64,000 nucleotides of DNA from an uncultured Pseudomonadota bacterium (GCA_902771535.1 CACXWU010000010.1:1-64000), one strand, 5' to 3'. Shown: positions 34,500 to 44,232, numbered from the stretch's first letter. Notes: generated by a model not told the origin, from the letters alone. Numbers and translations are program-made.

Positions 34500-34583
34500 A
34501 GAGATTAATCGTTGTCATACTTTTTTCTTTAAAATAAAAGAAAAATGCGGTAGCCTGACTCGAACGAATGTTGTGTTTAAGTA

Positions 34584-35300
34584 ATGGCGAAGGATAACAG
34601 AATTTGGATTTACGGAAAGCATGCTGTGCGAGCGGCGGTGCTGAATAAGGCGAGGCATATTTTTAGGGTGATTGTGCTTCCGCAGAATCGGGATTTTTTT
34701 ACAGATTGTTCCATAAAAGTTGATGTTGTTGATAAGAATTACTTTTCATCCTTATTCGGGAAAGATGTTATTCATCAAGGGTGTGCGGCGCAAGTTATGC
34801 CGCTGGATGAGTTTTTTTTGGAAGATTTGCCCGACGATGATCGACCGATAGTATTTTTGGATCAAGTTACGGATCCTCAAAATGTTGGAAGCATATTGCG
34901 GGCTTCTGCAGTGTTTGGAGCAAAAGCGGTTGTGCTTCCAGAGGCTCACGCACCGGAGGTTACAGCGGTGATTGCTAAGGTGGCTTCGGGGGCTCTTGAA
35001 ACTGTTCCTTTGATAAAGGTGAAAAATTTAGTTCAATCGCTCAAATTTCTGAAAAAATCAGGATATTGGTGTCTCGGATTGGATGAACGAGGCGATAAAA
35101 AAATCGGAGAAATGGATTTATCAGGCAAATTTGTGTTGATAATAGGAAGTGAAGGGCAGGGAATGCGTCGCTTGACCAGGGAAAATTGCGATTTTCTTGT
35201 TCAGTTGCCGAGTGTTGGGAAGTTTACGACTTTAAATGCGGCTCAGGCGGCAACGATTTCTCTGTATGAAATTTTAAGGCAGAAAGGGAGTAATAACTAA
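34584..35300 (+). CDS. rlmB: 23S rRNA (guanosine-2'-O-)-methyltransferase, TrmH/SpoU family
   Basis: 238 residues. The N-terminal substrate-binding domain begins IWIYGKHAVRAAVLN. The SPOUT catalytic domain has motif 1 DPQNVGSILRASAVFGA, motif 2 LIIGSEGQGMRRL and motif 3 LNAAQAATISLYEI. RlmB methylates the ribose of G2251 in the 23S P loop. Length and motifs fit RlmB better than TrmH or TrmL. It is followed with a one-base overlap by plsY. Confidence 0.9.
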   Translation: MAKDNRIWIYGKHAVRAAVLNKARHIFRVIVLPQNRDFFTDCSIKVDVVDKNYFSSLFGKDVIHQGCAAQVMPLDEFFLEDLPDDDRPIVFLDQVTDPQNVGSILRASAVFGAKAVVLPEAHAPEVTAVIAKVASGALETVPLIKVKNLVQSLKFLKKSGYWCLGLDERGDKKIGEMDLSGKFVLIIGSEGQGMRRLTRENCDFLVQLPSVGKFTTLNAAQAATISLYEILRQKGSNN

Positions 35301-35878
35301 TGTCGATGCATCAATATTTGTATCCTTTGTTCGCGTATCTGCTCGGATCTATTCCGTTTGGACTGATTTTTTCAGAGTTATTCGGACCGGGAGGGCTTCG
35401 TGAGAAAGGCTCGGGAAATATCGGCAGTACAAATGTTCTGAGGACGCAAGGGAAATTGCTTGGAGCGATGACCCTGGTTTGCGATTTTTCGAAAGCATTT
35501 ATCCCTTGTTATTTTTTCGATTCGGGTAATCTTGTTTGCAATCTGTTGATCCTTGTTGCGCCGACCATTGGACATATGTTTCCTATTTGGTTGAAATTTA
35601 AAGGAGGAAAAGGAGTTGCGACCTTCTTGGGTACAATTGGCGCTATTAGTTGGTTCGTGCTTTTATGTACCGGATTAATTTGGATAGCCGTCTTTTTAGC
35701 TTGTCGGATTTCTTCTGTCTCGTGTTTGATTGCTGTTTCCAGTAGTTTGCTGCTATACAGATATGTTCAAAACAATATATTTACGATGAGCGCGTTGATA
35801 TTTTTGGTAATTTTGATTTTTATCAAACATAAGGATAATTTGATAAGGTTGCGCAATAATCAGGAAAAAAAAATATAG
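35300..35878 (+). CDS. plsY: Glycerol-3-phosphate acyltransferase PlsY
   Basis: Inner-membrane enzyme that acylates glycerol-3-phosphate from acyl-phosphate, starting phospholipid synthesis. 192 residues with about five membrane helices and the three family motifs: GSGNIGSTNVLRT near residue 36, FKGGKGVATFLG near 100, and a third near the C-terminus around HKDNLIRL. The partner plsX is not in the window. dprA starts 9 bp downstream. Confidence 0.95.
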   Translation: MSMHQYLYPLFAYLLGSIPFGLIFSELFGPGGLREKGSGNIGSTNVLRTQGKLLGAMTLVCDFSKAFIPCYFFDSGNLVCNLLILVAPTIGHMFPIWLKFKGGKGVATFLGTIGAISWFVLLCTGLIWIAVFLACRISSVSCLIAVSSSLLLYRYVQNNIFTMSALIFLVILIFIKHKDNLIRLRNNQEKKI

Positions 35879-35887
35879 AGGTATCGT

Positions 35888-36979
35888 TTGGAAATACTTT
35901 CGAAGGAAGAAAAATTTGCTCGTTTAAAATTAACTCGAAGTGAGTCGATAGGTGTTCGTTTATTTTGGCGATTGATTAAAAAATATTCCAGCGCCGTAGA
36001 ATCTCTGGAGATACTAAAAGATCACTCGCGGAAATATAAAATTTGCGAAGACTCAGTTGTTGAAAAGGAAATAGAAAATACGAAAAAGTTGGGCGCGGAG
36101 TTTGTTTTTTTTGAAGATGAATTGTATCCACCTTTGTTGCGCGAGGTGGTCGACGCTCCTCCGGTTCTGACTTTTTTGGGAAGAAGGGAGAAATTAGCGG
36201 AATTCAACAAAAGAAATTTAATTTCGATTGTTGGAGCGAGAAATTCTTCGATAATGGCAAATAAGCTTTGCCGACAGATTGCCGAAGATTTAGGACGCAA
36301 CGACGTCGTCATTGTCTCAGGGATGGCTCGAGGCATAGATTCCGAAGCTCATAAGGCAAGTATTGCAACGGGAACAATATCTGTTCTGGCATCGGGCGTG
36401 GATGTTATATATCCTCCGGAAAACAAAAAATTGTACGAATCCATAAAAGAGAACGGAATTATTTTTGCGGAAATGCCTCTGGGAACCGCGCCACAAGGGC
36501 ATTTATTTCCGAAAAGAAATCGAATTATTGCTGGTTTGTCTTCAGGGACGGTGATAATTGAAGCAGCGAAGCAATCGGGTTCTTTGATAACAGCAAAATG
36601 CGCTTTGGAGTATGACAGAGACATTTTTGTTGTTCCTGGATTTCCTTTGGACGTAAAAAGCGAGGGAGGAAATAATTTGTTGAAACAAGGAGCGATTTTA
36701 ACGTTGTCTTCCCAGGACATTTTGGATTATATTTTTCCTTATAAGGCGATTCAGGAGGAGCTTCTTTTGGATAACACGTCCGTTTCGTTTGAATCTGAAC
36801 CCGAAGAAATTCACGAAAAGATATTGAATTTGTTGAGTTTTACTCCTATAACTATCGATGAGTTGGTTTCTACGCTTGGAGTGTCTCTTCAGAAGGTGTT
36901 GCCGATTTTGATGGAATTGGAAATAGAAAATAAAATCGTTAGGCTTAGCGGACAGAGAGTAAGTTTGATAAATGGGTAA
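35888..36979 (+). CDS. dprA: DNA-processing protein DprA
   Basis: 363 residues from TTG 35888, with GAGGTATCG just upstream. A divergent N-terminal HhH/SAM-like part precedes the Rossmann core: SIVGARNSS, VSGMARGIDSEAHKAS, LASGVDVIYPPEN and PGFPLDVKSEGGNNLL. The C-terminal winged helix (about 300-360) carries DELVSTLGVSLQKVLPILMELE. DprA binds incoming single-stranded DNA and loads RecA in natural transformation. Its retention in a reduced genome is common and does not prove competence. topA is directly downstream, as in many alphaproteobacteria. Confidence 0.95.
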   Translation: MEILSKEEKFARLKLTRSESIGVRLFWRLIKKYSSAVESLEILKDHSRKYKICEDSVVEKEIENTKKLGAEFVFFEDELYPPLLREVVDAPPVLTFLGRREKLAEFNKRNLISIVGARNSSIMANKLCRQIAEDLGRNDVVIVSGMARGIDSEAHKASIATGTISVLASGVDVIYPPENKKLYESIKENGIIFAEMPLGTAPQGHLFPKRNRIIAGLSSGTVIIEAAKQSGSLITAKCALEYDRDIFVVPGFPLDVKSEGGNNLLKQGAILTLSSQDILDYIFPYKAIQEELLLDNTSVSFESEPEEIHEKILNLLSFTPITIDELVSTLGVSLQKVLPILMELEIENKIVRLSGQRVSLING

Positions 36980-36988
36980 AAGGTTGAT

Positions 36989-39307
36989 ATGCGTCTTGTA
37001 ATAGTGGAATCTCCGGCGAAGGCTAAAACGATCAATAAATATTTAGGATCGGATTTTAAGGTTATGGCCAGTTATGGTCATATCCGTGATTTGTTAGCGA
37101 AAGACGGAAGTGTTCAGCCGGATAATGATTTCTCAATGGTTTGGGAAATGAGTGCGCGAGGCAAGAAGTGCGTTCAAGACATCGTAAAACAACTCAAAAA
37201 CTGTGATGAATTATTGCTTGCGACTGACCCTGATAGAGAAGGGGAAGCTATTTCTTGGCACATAAAAGAGGTACTGCAGGAGGCGAAGAAGTTAAAAGTT
37301 CCGTTCAAGCGTATAGCATTTCACGAGATTACTAAAAGTGCGATTAAAGCGGCGATAGAAAATCCGAGGGATATTGATAATTCTTTGGTGGATGCTTATC
37401 TTGCGCGTCGAGCTTTGGATTATTTGGTCGGTTTCAATCTTTCTCCGATTTTGTGGCGCAAGCTTCCGGGAAGTAAGTCTGCTGGTAGAGTTCAATCAGT
37501 CGCATTGCGAATAATTGTAGATCGAGAAACCGAAATAGAGTCTTTTGAGAAAAAAGAATATTGGACAATTGAGGGGAAGTTTGCGGCTCCTGATAAAAAA
37601 GTCTTTCCTGCCCATTTGACCCATCACAAAGGGAAAAAGTTGGATAAGTTTTCCATAAAAAATGAGCAGGAAGCGCAGGCGATAAAAGACGAGTTGGTGA
37701 ATGATTTTTCAGTAACTAAGGTTGATTCGAAAATCGTGAAGCGAAATCCCGCTCCGGCATTTATTACTTCGACTTTGCAGCAAGAGGCCTCTCGAAAATT
37801 GGGATTCAGTGCCAAGAAAACCATGCAGTTGGCGCAAAACTTGTATGAAGGTGTTGATATCGGCGGAGAAACCAAAGCATTGATAACCTATATGAGAACC
37901 GACAGTATAAATTTGTCGACGGACGCGGTTAATAAGATTCGACAGGTTATTGAAGAAAAATACGGGAAGGACTTTGTTCCGTCGAAGCCGAGAGTTTACA
38001 ACACAAAGGTGAAAAATGCTCAGGAGGCTCACGAGGCTATTCGTCCTGTGGATGCGGGGGTTATTCCGGATACTCTTGAGGGAAAGCTCTCTAATGATCA
38101 ACTGAAATTATATACTTTAATTTGGAAGAGAGCAGTTGCCTGTCAGATGTCTTCGGCTGAATTCAACAAAGTGCAGGTAGATCTGAGCGACCAGAATAAA
38201 AATATTTTCAGAGCAAACGGAAATACAGTTGTTTTTGAAGGATTTTTGAAGGTTTATGTAGAAGGAAGAGACGATCAAGATGAAAATGAGGAGGGGCTAC
38301 TGCCTCCGTTGAAGGAAGGAGATAATACTCCGACCAAGAAAATTGAAGCACTGCAACATTTTACGACACCGCCTCCGAGATTTTCCGAAGCAAGTCTTGT
38401 AAAGAAACTGGAAGAGTTGGGAATAGGTCGCCCTTCGACGTATGCTACGATTTTGCAGGTTCTTCAGGACAGGGGTTACGTAAAATTAGTGAAAAAGTTT
38501 TTTGTTCCTGAAATTCGTGGGCGTTTGGTTACTTCGTTCTTGATGAGTTTCTTCAGTCACTACCTGGAGTACGGATTTACCGCGGATTTAGAGCAATTTT
38601 TGGATGATATTTCAAACAACAGTCGTTCGAAGCTCGATGTTCTGAATGGTTTTTGGAAGGATTTTTCGGCAGCGATTGCCGGCATGAAGGATGTAAAGAT
38701 TTCCGACGTTATTGATAAACTGAACGAATCCATGGAGAAATTCCTTTTTATGTCCGACGGAAAGGTTTCAAGACAATGTCCGGAGTGCAAGGAGGGCGAG
38801 CTCAGTCTGAAAATAGGACGATTTGGTTCGTTCATTGGTTGTTCTCGATACCCTGAGTGCAAGTATGTAAGAAAATTGGATTCTTCTCCGATGAATCAGG
38901 ATGATAATGTTATGATTGCAGCCAGTGAGTTTCCGAAATTTTTGGGGAATGATCCTACGGACAATGCGGAAATCTTGTTGAAGAAAGGACCGTACGGTCT
39001 GTATCTCGAAAAGAAAGATCAAAATAAAACGGAAGAAAAAGGCAAAAAGAAAGAGAAGCCTCTGAGGGCGCCTGTTCCAAAGACAGTGGAAGCAAATAAT
39101 ATCGATTTGAATATGGCTCTGTTTTTGTTGAGCCTTCCGAAGTCGATTGGAACGATCGGGACGGAAGAAGTAAAGGTCGGCATCGGTCGCTACGGGCCAT
39201 ATGTGTTTTTTAAAGGCAAATATGTGTCTATACCGAAAACGGAAGATATTTTTTCGATGGATCTGCCAAAGGCCGAAGAGCTCTTGAAAAAGAGAAAGTT
39301 TGTGTAA
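36989..39307 (+). CDS. topA: DNA topoisomerase I
   Basis: Type IA topoisomerase that relaxes negative supercoils. The TOPRIM domain starts VIVESPAKAKTINKYL with ATDPDREGEAISWH. The active-site Tyr is in LITYMRTDSINLS near residue 300. The C-terminal region has one four-Cys zinc ribbon, CPECKEGELSLKIG to CSRYPECKYVRKL, and a second degenerate topoisomerase C-terminal repeat. The 772 residues are slightly shorter than alphaproteobacterial averages. A candidate terminator follows. Confidence 0.97.
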   Translation: MRLVIVESPAKAKTINKYLGSDFKVMASYGHIRDLLAKDGSVQPDNDFSMVWEMSARGKKCVQDIVKQLKNCDELLLATDPDREGEAISWHIKEVLQEAKKLKVPFKRIAFHEITKSAIKAAIENPRDIDNSLVDAYLARRALDYLVGFNLSPILWRKLPGSKSAGRVQSVALRIIVDRETEIESFEKKEYWTIEGKFAAPDKKVFPAHLTHHKGKKLDKFSIKNEQEAQAIKDELVNDFSVTKVDSKIVKRNPAPAFITSTLQQEASRKLGFSAKKTMQLAQNLYEGVDIGGETKALITYMRTDSINLSTDAVNKIRQVIEEKYGKDFVPSKPRVYNTKVKNAQEAHEAIRPVDAGVIPDTLEGKLSNDQLKLYTLIWKRAVACQMSSAEFNKVQVDLSDQNKNIFRANGNTVVFEGFLKVYVEGRDDQDENEEGLLPPLKEGDNTPTKKIEALQHFTTPPPRFSEASLVKKLEELGIGRPSTYATILQVLQDRGYVKLVKKFFVPEIRGRLVTSFLMSFFSHYLEYGFTADLEQFLDDISNNSRSKLDVLNGFWKDFSAAIAGMKDVKISDVIDKLNESMEKFLFMSDGKVSRQCPECKEGELSLKIGRFGSFIGCSRYPECKYVRKLDSSPMNQDDNVMIAASEFPKFLGNDPTDNAEILLKKGPYGLYLEKKDQNKTEEKGKKKEKPLRAPVPKTVEANNIDLNMALFLLSLPKSIGTIGTEEVKVGIGRYGPYVFFKGKYVSIPKTEDIFSMDLPKAEELLKKRKFV

Positions 39308-39343
39308 ACTGGATTTTGTGGGGTTCTGATAAAATTCAGGAAA

Positions 39344-39404
39344 ATAAGACAGTACGATTTCGACGATTGTAAGGTGTCTTATGCAAAAATCAATAGTTTT
39401 TTTT
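39344..39404 (+). terminator. Possible terminator after topA
   Basis: ATAAGACA (39344-39351) and TGTCTTAT (39375-39382) form an 8-bp stem with a long loop; eight T follow at 39397-39404, about 14 bases past the stem. The spacing is not ideal. Confidence 0.35.
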
Positions 39405-39448
39405 AGATAAAATTAGGAGAGATAAGAGTAAAGAGAAATATTCAGATA

Positions 39449-39477
39449 TTGTGCCTTTAATTTTTACGAAATATTAA
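39449..39477 (+). promoter_or_regulatory. Possible promoter of the OB-fold protein gene
   Basis: TTGTGC (39449-39454), 17 bp, TATTAA (39472-39477). It gives a short leader of about 35 nt before ATG 39518. Confidence 0.35.
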
Positions 39478-39517
39478 ACTTTATTAATTAAAATAATCCA
39501 CAGTAAAGGAAAAGTAT

Positions 39518-40036
39518 ATGAAAAAACATATCAAGGCATTATCAATTTTTTTAGGAATTGGCGTTATTTGTATTGGAGCGGTATCTGTTTATAGATTTAG
39601 TTCTCCTCAACCATTGCAACAAAACGTACAAGAGGGCAAGATAAAAATATTCAAAGTAGAACGACTTCGTGATTTGGTGAAAGACAATGATATAATTGCA
39701 AATGACTATAACCATAAGACCATATATTTAAAAGGACGCTTTTATTCAGTGCGTGATAGAAAAAAATATTATGAACTAAGATTAGCTCCCCTAAAAGGTA
39801 AGTTTCTTTCGTTTACACGGTTAAAAACGATACCATGCAAATTTTCCATGGAACAGAAGAAAAATTTAGAGCGTTTAAAAAAGGATAAGATTCTAGTTAT
39901 TAAAGGGAATATATCGATCAATAAAGGGCTTTTTAATCGCGTTAAATTAGAAATGAATGACTGCGTCATTGTTGACGAGAGCAAATTACGTAAAGGTTGG
40001 TTCTCTGACAAGGTATTTCGTGTAAAAAATCAATAG
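39518..40036 (+). CDS. Membrane-anchored OB-fold (tRNA_anti-like) protein
   Basis: 172 residues. An N-terminal signal anchor (about residues 8-27) is followed by a small beta-rich domain: a helix with LRDLVKDNDIIAND, KTIYLKGRFYSV, IPCKF, KDKILVIKGN and a closing LEMNDCVIVD. This order resembles the tRNA_anti-like OB fold found in many secreted or anchored bacterial proteins of unknown function. AAGGA precedes the ATG. It probably faces the periplasm. It stands alone between topA and the convergent tmk. Confidence 0.6.
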   Translation: MKKHIKALSIFLGIGVICIGAVSVYRFSSPQPLQQNVQEGKIKIFKVERLRDLVKDNDIIANDYNHKTIYLKGRFYSVRDRKKYYELRLAPLKGKFLSFTRLKTIPCKFSMEQKKNLERLKKDKILVIKGNISINKGLFNRVKLEMNDCVIVDESKLRKGWFSDKVFRVKNQ

Positions 40037-40059
40037 GTTGTAAAAACTAACTTTATCGA

Positions 40060-40094
40060 AAAATTGTTAATTAAGAGTTAAATTCAACAATTTT
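40060..40094. terminator. Inverted repeat between convergent genes, possible bidirectional terminator
   Basis: AAAATTGTT (40060-40068) and AACAATTTT (40086-40094) form a 9-bp stem around a 17-base loop, between the OB-fold gene and the end of tmk. A/T-rich tails flank both sides. The stem is weak in G/C. Confidence 0.35.
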
Positions 40095-40105
40095 GGCGAA
40101 ATTTT

Positions 40106-40762
40106 TCAGGGATCGTTTTTACAAATGTCGATTTCGGATTTTTGGGCTATTAATTTTTTTATCGCTTTGTGTATTCTGGAAAATACTTTTCTTTCGTTTC
40201 CAGATGCATCTATTAGTTTGCAACGGAATGGGAATATTTCTGCGATTTTTTTAAATCCGTTCCGAATAATGTTGTATTCATTTTCGGACATCATATCGTA
40301 GTCGTCCCAATATAATTGGCGACCCTGAATTCTCTTTTTCGCTACGCTCGAAGGAATATCCAAGATAATCGTAAAATCAGGTTCGAAATTCCCGAGGGTC
40401 ATTTCCTTCAACTGCATTATTTTTTCGATCGAAACGTTTTTTAATATTCCCTGATAAACCAAGGAGGAATCATAAAACCTATCGCAAAGTACGATATAGT
40501 TCTGCTCAAGTAACGGGCAAATGGATTTTATGAAATGCTCTCGACGAGCGGCGAATAACAGCAACATTTCCGTTATTGAATCGATATTTGAAGTTGTTTT
40601 CAGAATGTCGCGAATTTTTTCAGAAAGTTCTGTTCCCCCAGGCTCTCTCGTGATACGGACTAGATTTCCTTGTTCGGCCAGCTTGTTAGCCAGCAGCCTT
40701 ACTTGAGTCGATTTTCCTGTGCCTTCTCCGCCTTCGAAGCTGATAAAAAATCCTTTTTTCAT
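40106..40762 (-). CDS. tmk: Thymidylate kinase
   Basis: Phosphorylates dTMP to dTDP. 218 residues with P-loop FEGGEGTGKSTQ, the TREPGGTELSEKIRDIL motif, DRFYDSSLVYQG and a LID region with KKRIQGRQ. The start overlaps the end of dacC by 4 bases (ATGA), so it is translated from the dacC transcript. Confidence 0.96.
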   Translation of the reverse strand: MKKGFFISFEGGEGTGKSTQVRLLANKLAEQGNLVRITREPGGTELSEKIRDILKTTSNIDSITEMLLLFAARREHFIKSICPLLEQNYIVLCDRFYDSSLVYQGILKNVSIEKIMQLKEMTLGNFEPDFTIILDIPSSVAKKRIQGRQLYWDDYDMMSENEYNIIRNGFKKIAEIFPFRCKLIDASGNERKVFSRIHKAIKKLIAQKSEIDICKNDP

Positions 40763-41982
40763 TGCTGAGTTTCTTGTCCTTGCTGGCTATCGGATGTTCC
40801 GAACAATAAATAACTTACGGCAGACTTTGCTCTTTCGAAAAACCCTGCTCGGTTCACTGCTTGGCAGGCGAACAGATCGTATTTTTTGGAGACAAAGTTT
40901 TCATAGCGATAGGATAGTTCTCCGACTTTTGATCCGAGCGCCACCGGAGCTTCAACTGGTTCCTTCATTTTTGCTTCTACTTTGAATTTATTTTGGAATT
41001 TTCTAGGAATCATTATATTGATGTCTTCGTGAGCGCAAACGTCAATTTCGTTCCTATCGCCCAGCCAGACTTTTAATTTTGTGATCGGAGTTCCTGCCTT
41101 TATCTTTCTAAAATTTGCAAATTCGCGATATCCAAGAGCCAACAAGCCATTTGCTGCCAAATTTCGTGATTTTGTACCGGAACATCCGTTCACGACAGCA
41201 ATTAATCGCTTATCATTTCGAGTGGTAGAAGCGATAAGTCCATATCCACCAGCGTTCGTATGTCCTGTTTTTAACCCATCAACACCCATAGAGTTTCCCA
41301 AAAGAGTATTACGGTTTGGTTGAGTGATTCCGTTAATGGTAAACGTTTTTTCGGAAAAATAAGGATAATATTCCGGAAAATCTTTCATTAAACGTTGAGC
41401 AATGATCGCCAAATCATAGGCGGTAGAGTAATGCTCTTCATCCGGCAGTCCCGTGGGATTGGTGAAATGAGTGTTTTTCAAGTCGAATTCTTCCACTTTC
41501 CGATTCATTTCGTCAGCGAATATGGATGAGTCTCCTGAAAGAGCTTCTGCGACGATGACACAGGCATCGTTTCCGGAATGCACGATTATGCTTCTTATTA
41601 GATCTTCTAACTTGGCATAAGTTCCGGCTTTGAAAAAGCTACGGGAACCTTCCATGCTTTGGGCTTCTTCACTTACCAAAAGTTCATCGTCCATCGCTAA
41701 GCGACCGCTTTTTATCGCAGAGAACAAAATGTACAGTGTCATCAATTTTGTCATAGACGATGGAGAACATCTCTCCTGAGAATTTTTATCATACAAGATT
41801 TCTCCGGTATCAAAATCGATGAGAACCGCCTGTTTAGCATCGGGTAATCCTACTCTTTTCTTTGCAGATTGAATAGCTGTTTTTTTCGATGAAGATTTTC
41901 CCGAATAGATCTTCTTTTTTCCTTTCGCAAAATCCGCGTTAAACACAGCAACAACGGACAAAATTACCAAAATCTTTTTCAT
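40759..41982 (-). CDS. dacC: D-alanyl-D-alanine carboxypeptidase (S11, PBP5/6 type)
   Basis: Periplasmic penicillin-binding protein that trims the terminal D-Ala of peptidoglycan stems. A signal peptide of about 19 residues precedes a basic stretch. The catalytic motifs are SSMTK (SxxK), SGN (SxN) in VHSGNDACV, and KTG in DGLKTGHTNAGG. A C-terminal beta domain follows, but the usual amphipathic membrane-binding helix is short; the tail ends in SDSQQGQETQQ. The 407 residues fit the family. The dac letter is uncertain. Confidence 0.92.
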   Translation of the reverse strand: MKKILVILSVVAVFNADFAKGKKKIYSGKSSSKKTAIQSAKKRVGLPDAKQAVLIDFDTGEILYDKNSQERCSPSSMTKLMTLYILFSAIKSGRLAMDDELLVSEEAQSMEGSRSFFKAGTYAKLEDLIRSIIVHSGNDACVIVAEALSGDSSIFADEMNRKVEEFDLKNTHFTNPTGLPDEEHYSTAYDLAIIAQRLMKDFPEYYPYFSEKTFTINGITQPNRNTLLGNSMGVDGLKTGHTNAGGYGLIASTTRNDKRLIAVVNGCSGTKSRNLAANGLLALGYREFANFRKIKAGTPITKLKVWLGDRNEIDVCAHEDINIMIPRKFQNKFKVEAKMKEPVEAPVALGSKVGELSYRYENFVSKKYDLFACQAVNRAGFFERAKSAVSYLLFGTSDSQQGQETQQ

Positions 41983-42113
41983 CGGATTTAATTCCTTTAT
42001 ACAGATTCAAATATAACTTATAAACGCAGGTTTTTTAATCGTTATTAGGAAAAAAATTACATGAGCTGAATTTAAATTCGATCGACTTTCAATGCGAAAA
42101 CGCGGATATTCAT

Positions 42114-43622
42114 TTATCGATTTTTGAAGAAAGCGTAATGCAGTTTCCAATTTCCGAAAATATCAATGTCATTTTCAAAAATTATGTCGGCATCGTAAAA
42201 TTTTCTGAAATTTTCTACCTCAGCGTAATCTCTATAGGTAAATGTCGCGATGCGGTTGGTTAAATTGTTTCCTTTTTCGGTAAAAAGTTTCTGAGTTCTG
42301 TGGATTTTGGGGTTGTAAAAAGACGGATAATCCTTCAGATAGAGATGCAGCGGGGTCGTATCTTTGTCCGAGATAATATTTTTGATTTTCTGATTGGGGA
42401 ATACACGACTGTAGTTCTGCTCAATTTGCCGACTGACCGTTTTGTAATTTATTGCGTAGGACGGATGGGAGTTGCGTAAAATCTGACGTACCAACCCCAA
42501 TTTTAGGACTAAAATTACAGCGAAAAAACAAGATATCCATTTTGTAAATTTAAAAAGTGACTCAATGTTTAGCTGCCTTTTGTTGATAATAACCAGATAA
42601 ATTCCGATTGTGGTCATCATACTCGCTCCCCAGAAACTTCCTATTCGCATTCCGGTAAAGAGGGCGGACAAAAACAAAATAGCTGACGGAGCGAGTGTTA
42701 TTGCGATTATAAATAGTTCCTCCGTTGAATAATTTTCGTTCCTTTTGTATATAAAGTTCATATTGTACCATATTTCAGATAATTTGAATTTCTTTTTTCT
42801 TGAACGCTTGTTTGGTCGAAAAGCGAAACAGGCCGCGACAAGTGAAGTAATGAAGAAAAAGCACATCATCAATAGAAACTTTAGGGCAAACATAGGCGAT
42901 TTTTTAGCCAATGCTGATTTTTCAAGAGCATATTGAATAGTTACGAAATCGTTGGAGTAAATCCAGTAAATATGCCAAGAAATTCCAATCAAAAATACGA
43001 CTGTAGAAATGTAGGGGAGAGAAGTTCGGAGCATTTTTCGGCAATCGGAGTTTATCAACAGAAAAAATCCCATGCATCCGAAAAATAAAAGAGCGATATA
43101 TTTTCCGATGAAAGATAGCGCAGCGAAAATTCCCAGCAAAACGGCATCTCTTTTTCGACCGAACTTCATCATTTTCAAAAAATAATAAAAAGTCATCGGC
43201 AGGAGAGAAAACAAAATCGTTGTGGCATTAAATTTTTCGTTTCCCAGAATTGCCGCAGCAGAGGACATGAATATAAAAACCGAAGCGTATGATTTGATTC
43301 GGTCGTTATAAATAAGTTGAGAAATTTTAAAAATGAAAACCAATCCGAGCAAGAGATTTAATTGAGTTAGAACATAAAGAGATTCCGGAATTGAAAAAGA
43401 AAGTTTGAAAAATGCCTGAGAAATCCAAGCAAAAAGAGGAGGGTGTTTTTCATAACCGAGTTGCCACTCTTTGCCCCAGTATAAATTTTCTACCATATCG
43501 AAGGGAATTACGTTGCGCGTAAGTATCGGAATTAGCGAGAAGACAGTAATATAAATCAGAATGAATAAATTAAACTTATTCCAAGTGCCATTTTGATCAC
43601 CTGAAATTTTCCAGAAACCCAT
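42114..43622 (-). CDS. GT39-type (ArnT/PMT-like) membrane glycosyltransferase
   Basis: 502 residues with about ten membrane helices. The first periplasmic loop has FDMVENLYWGKEWQLGY followed by KHPPLFAWI, the GT39 signature with the catalytic acidic residue in the D-x-x-E context. Such enzymes transfer sugars from polyprenyl-phosphate to lipid A, proteins or other envelope acceptors on the periplasmic side. The polyprenyl glycosyltransferase at 14889-15821 could make its donor. Substrate and acceptor cannot be read from sequence. Confidence 0.8.
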   Translation of the reverse strand: MGFWKISGDQNGTWNKFNLFILIYITVFSLIPILTRNVIPFDMVENLYWGKEWQLGYEKHPPLFAWISQAFFKLSFSIPESLYVLTQLNLLLGLVFIFKISQLIYNDRIKSYASVFIFMSSAAAILGNEKFNATTILFSLLPMTFYYFLKMMKFGRKRDAVLLGIFAALSFIGKYIALLFFGCMGFFLLINSDCRKMLRTSLPYISTVVFLIGISWHIYWIYSNDFVTIQYALEKSALAKKSPMFALKFLLMMCFFFITSLVAACFAFRPNKRSRKKKFKLSEIWYNMNFIYKRNENYSTEELFIIAITLAPSAILFLSALFTGMRIGSFWGASMMTTIGIYLVIINKRQLNIESLFKFTKWISCFFAVILVLKLGLVRQILRNSHPSYAINYKTVSRQIEQNYSRVFPNQKIKNIISDKDTTPLHLYLKDYPSFYNPKIHRTQKLFTEKGNNLTNRIATFTYRDYAEVENFRKFYDADIIFENDIDIFGNWKLHYAFFKNR

Positions 43623-43674
43623 AAGCTTATTTCCTTCGCAAATGTAAAAAATAACAACAAAACATGCTGATAGT

Positions 43675-43703
43675 ATTATATGGGAGCAATGGAATCAATA
43701 TAA
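43675..43703 (-). promoter_or_regulatory. Possible promoter of the GT39 gene
   Basis: A perfect TATAAT lies on the minus strand at 43675-43680, with a poor -35 (TTATAT) 17 bp upstream. The predicted leader is about 45 nt. Confidence 0.4.
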
Positions 43704-44232
43704 TTGCCGGAGATGAGATAACTGAGGTCCACTTTCTTTTTTTTGAATTCGCATTTGCAGACTCCAATAAAAAAGGTTTTGAACAGTTATTCGGTGATAG
43801 GTTGCGCATAAAATGTATGTAACTTCGAATAATAACGGCAAATATCTGCTCCTGGTGCGTTCAAGTGCAAGAAACTCCACTTTACTATCCGTGTCATTAC
43901 AAACATACTGTTACAATCAAAGAAAGAACTAATCAGCTATTATTCCGAGATGAATGTCTTCATCGAATCAGTTTGACTTTTTTCTTTCTATCACAACATC
44001 ACACTAACTATCAAAATAACAGACAAAACCTTTTTTTTAGAGTCACTATCGGAATTTAAAGTAATTCCAAAACATCAATTTAAATTTCAATATGCCTCTA
44101 TAAATTAATTTTTTCTAAACCTTGCAAAAAATCAAATCAAAAGCACTTTATCTTATTCCATAGTAGTAACAATTTATTAACAAAAGGTTAACAAATTGAA
44201 AAATTTTGGAGATTTTAAAAACCACTAATGGC
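43704..44232. other. Long intergenic region without a convincing gene
   Basis: Together with 43623-43703 this makes a 610-bp gap between the GT39 gene and cysS. Short frames exist on both strands (for example 43695-43880 minus and 43865-44059 plus), but none has a ribosome binding site or recognisable motif. One exact TTAA-N7-TTAAC motif lies at 44177-44192. Decayed coding sequence is possible; I could not identify a parent gene. Confidence 0.5.

Noticed and set aside
34500-34583. Possible tRNA remnant before rlmB
   Set aside because: The phrase GACTCGAACGAATG recalls a T arm but no matching acceptor or anticodon stem is present.
39494-39502. DnaA-box-like TAATCCACA before the OB-fold gene
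   Set aside because: It differs by one base from TTATCCACA and is isolated; no box cluster or origin-like context.
43865-44059. 64-residue plus-strand frame in the long gap
   Set aside because: No ribosome binding site, Thr/Phe-rich chance composition, no family resemblance.
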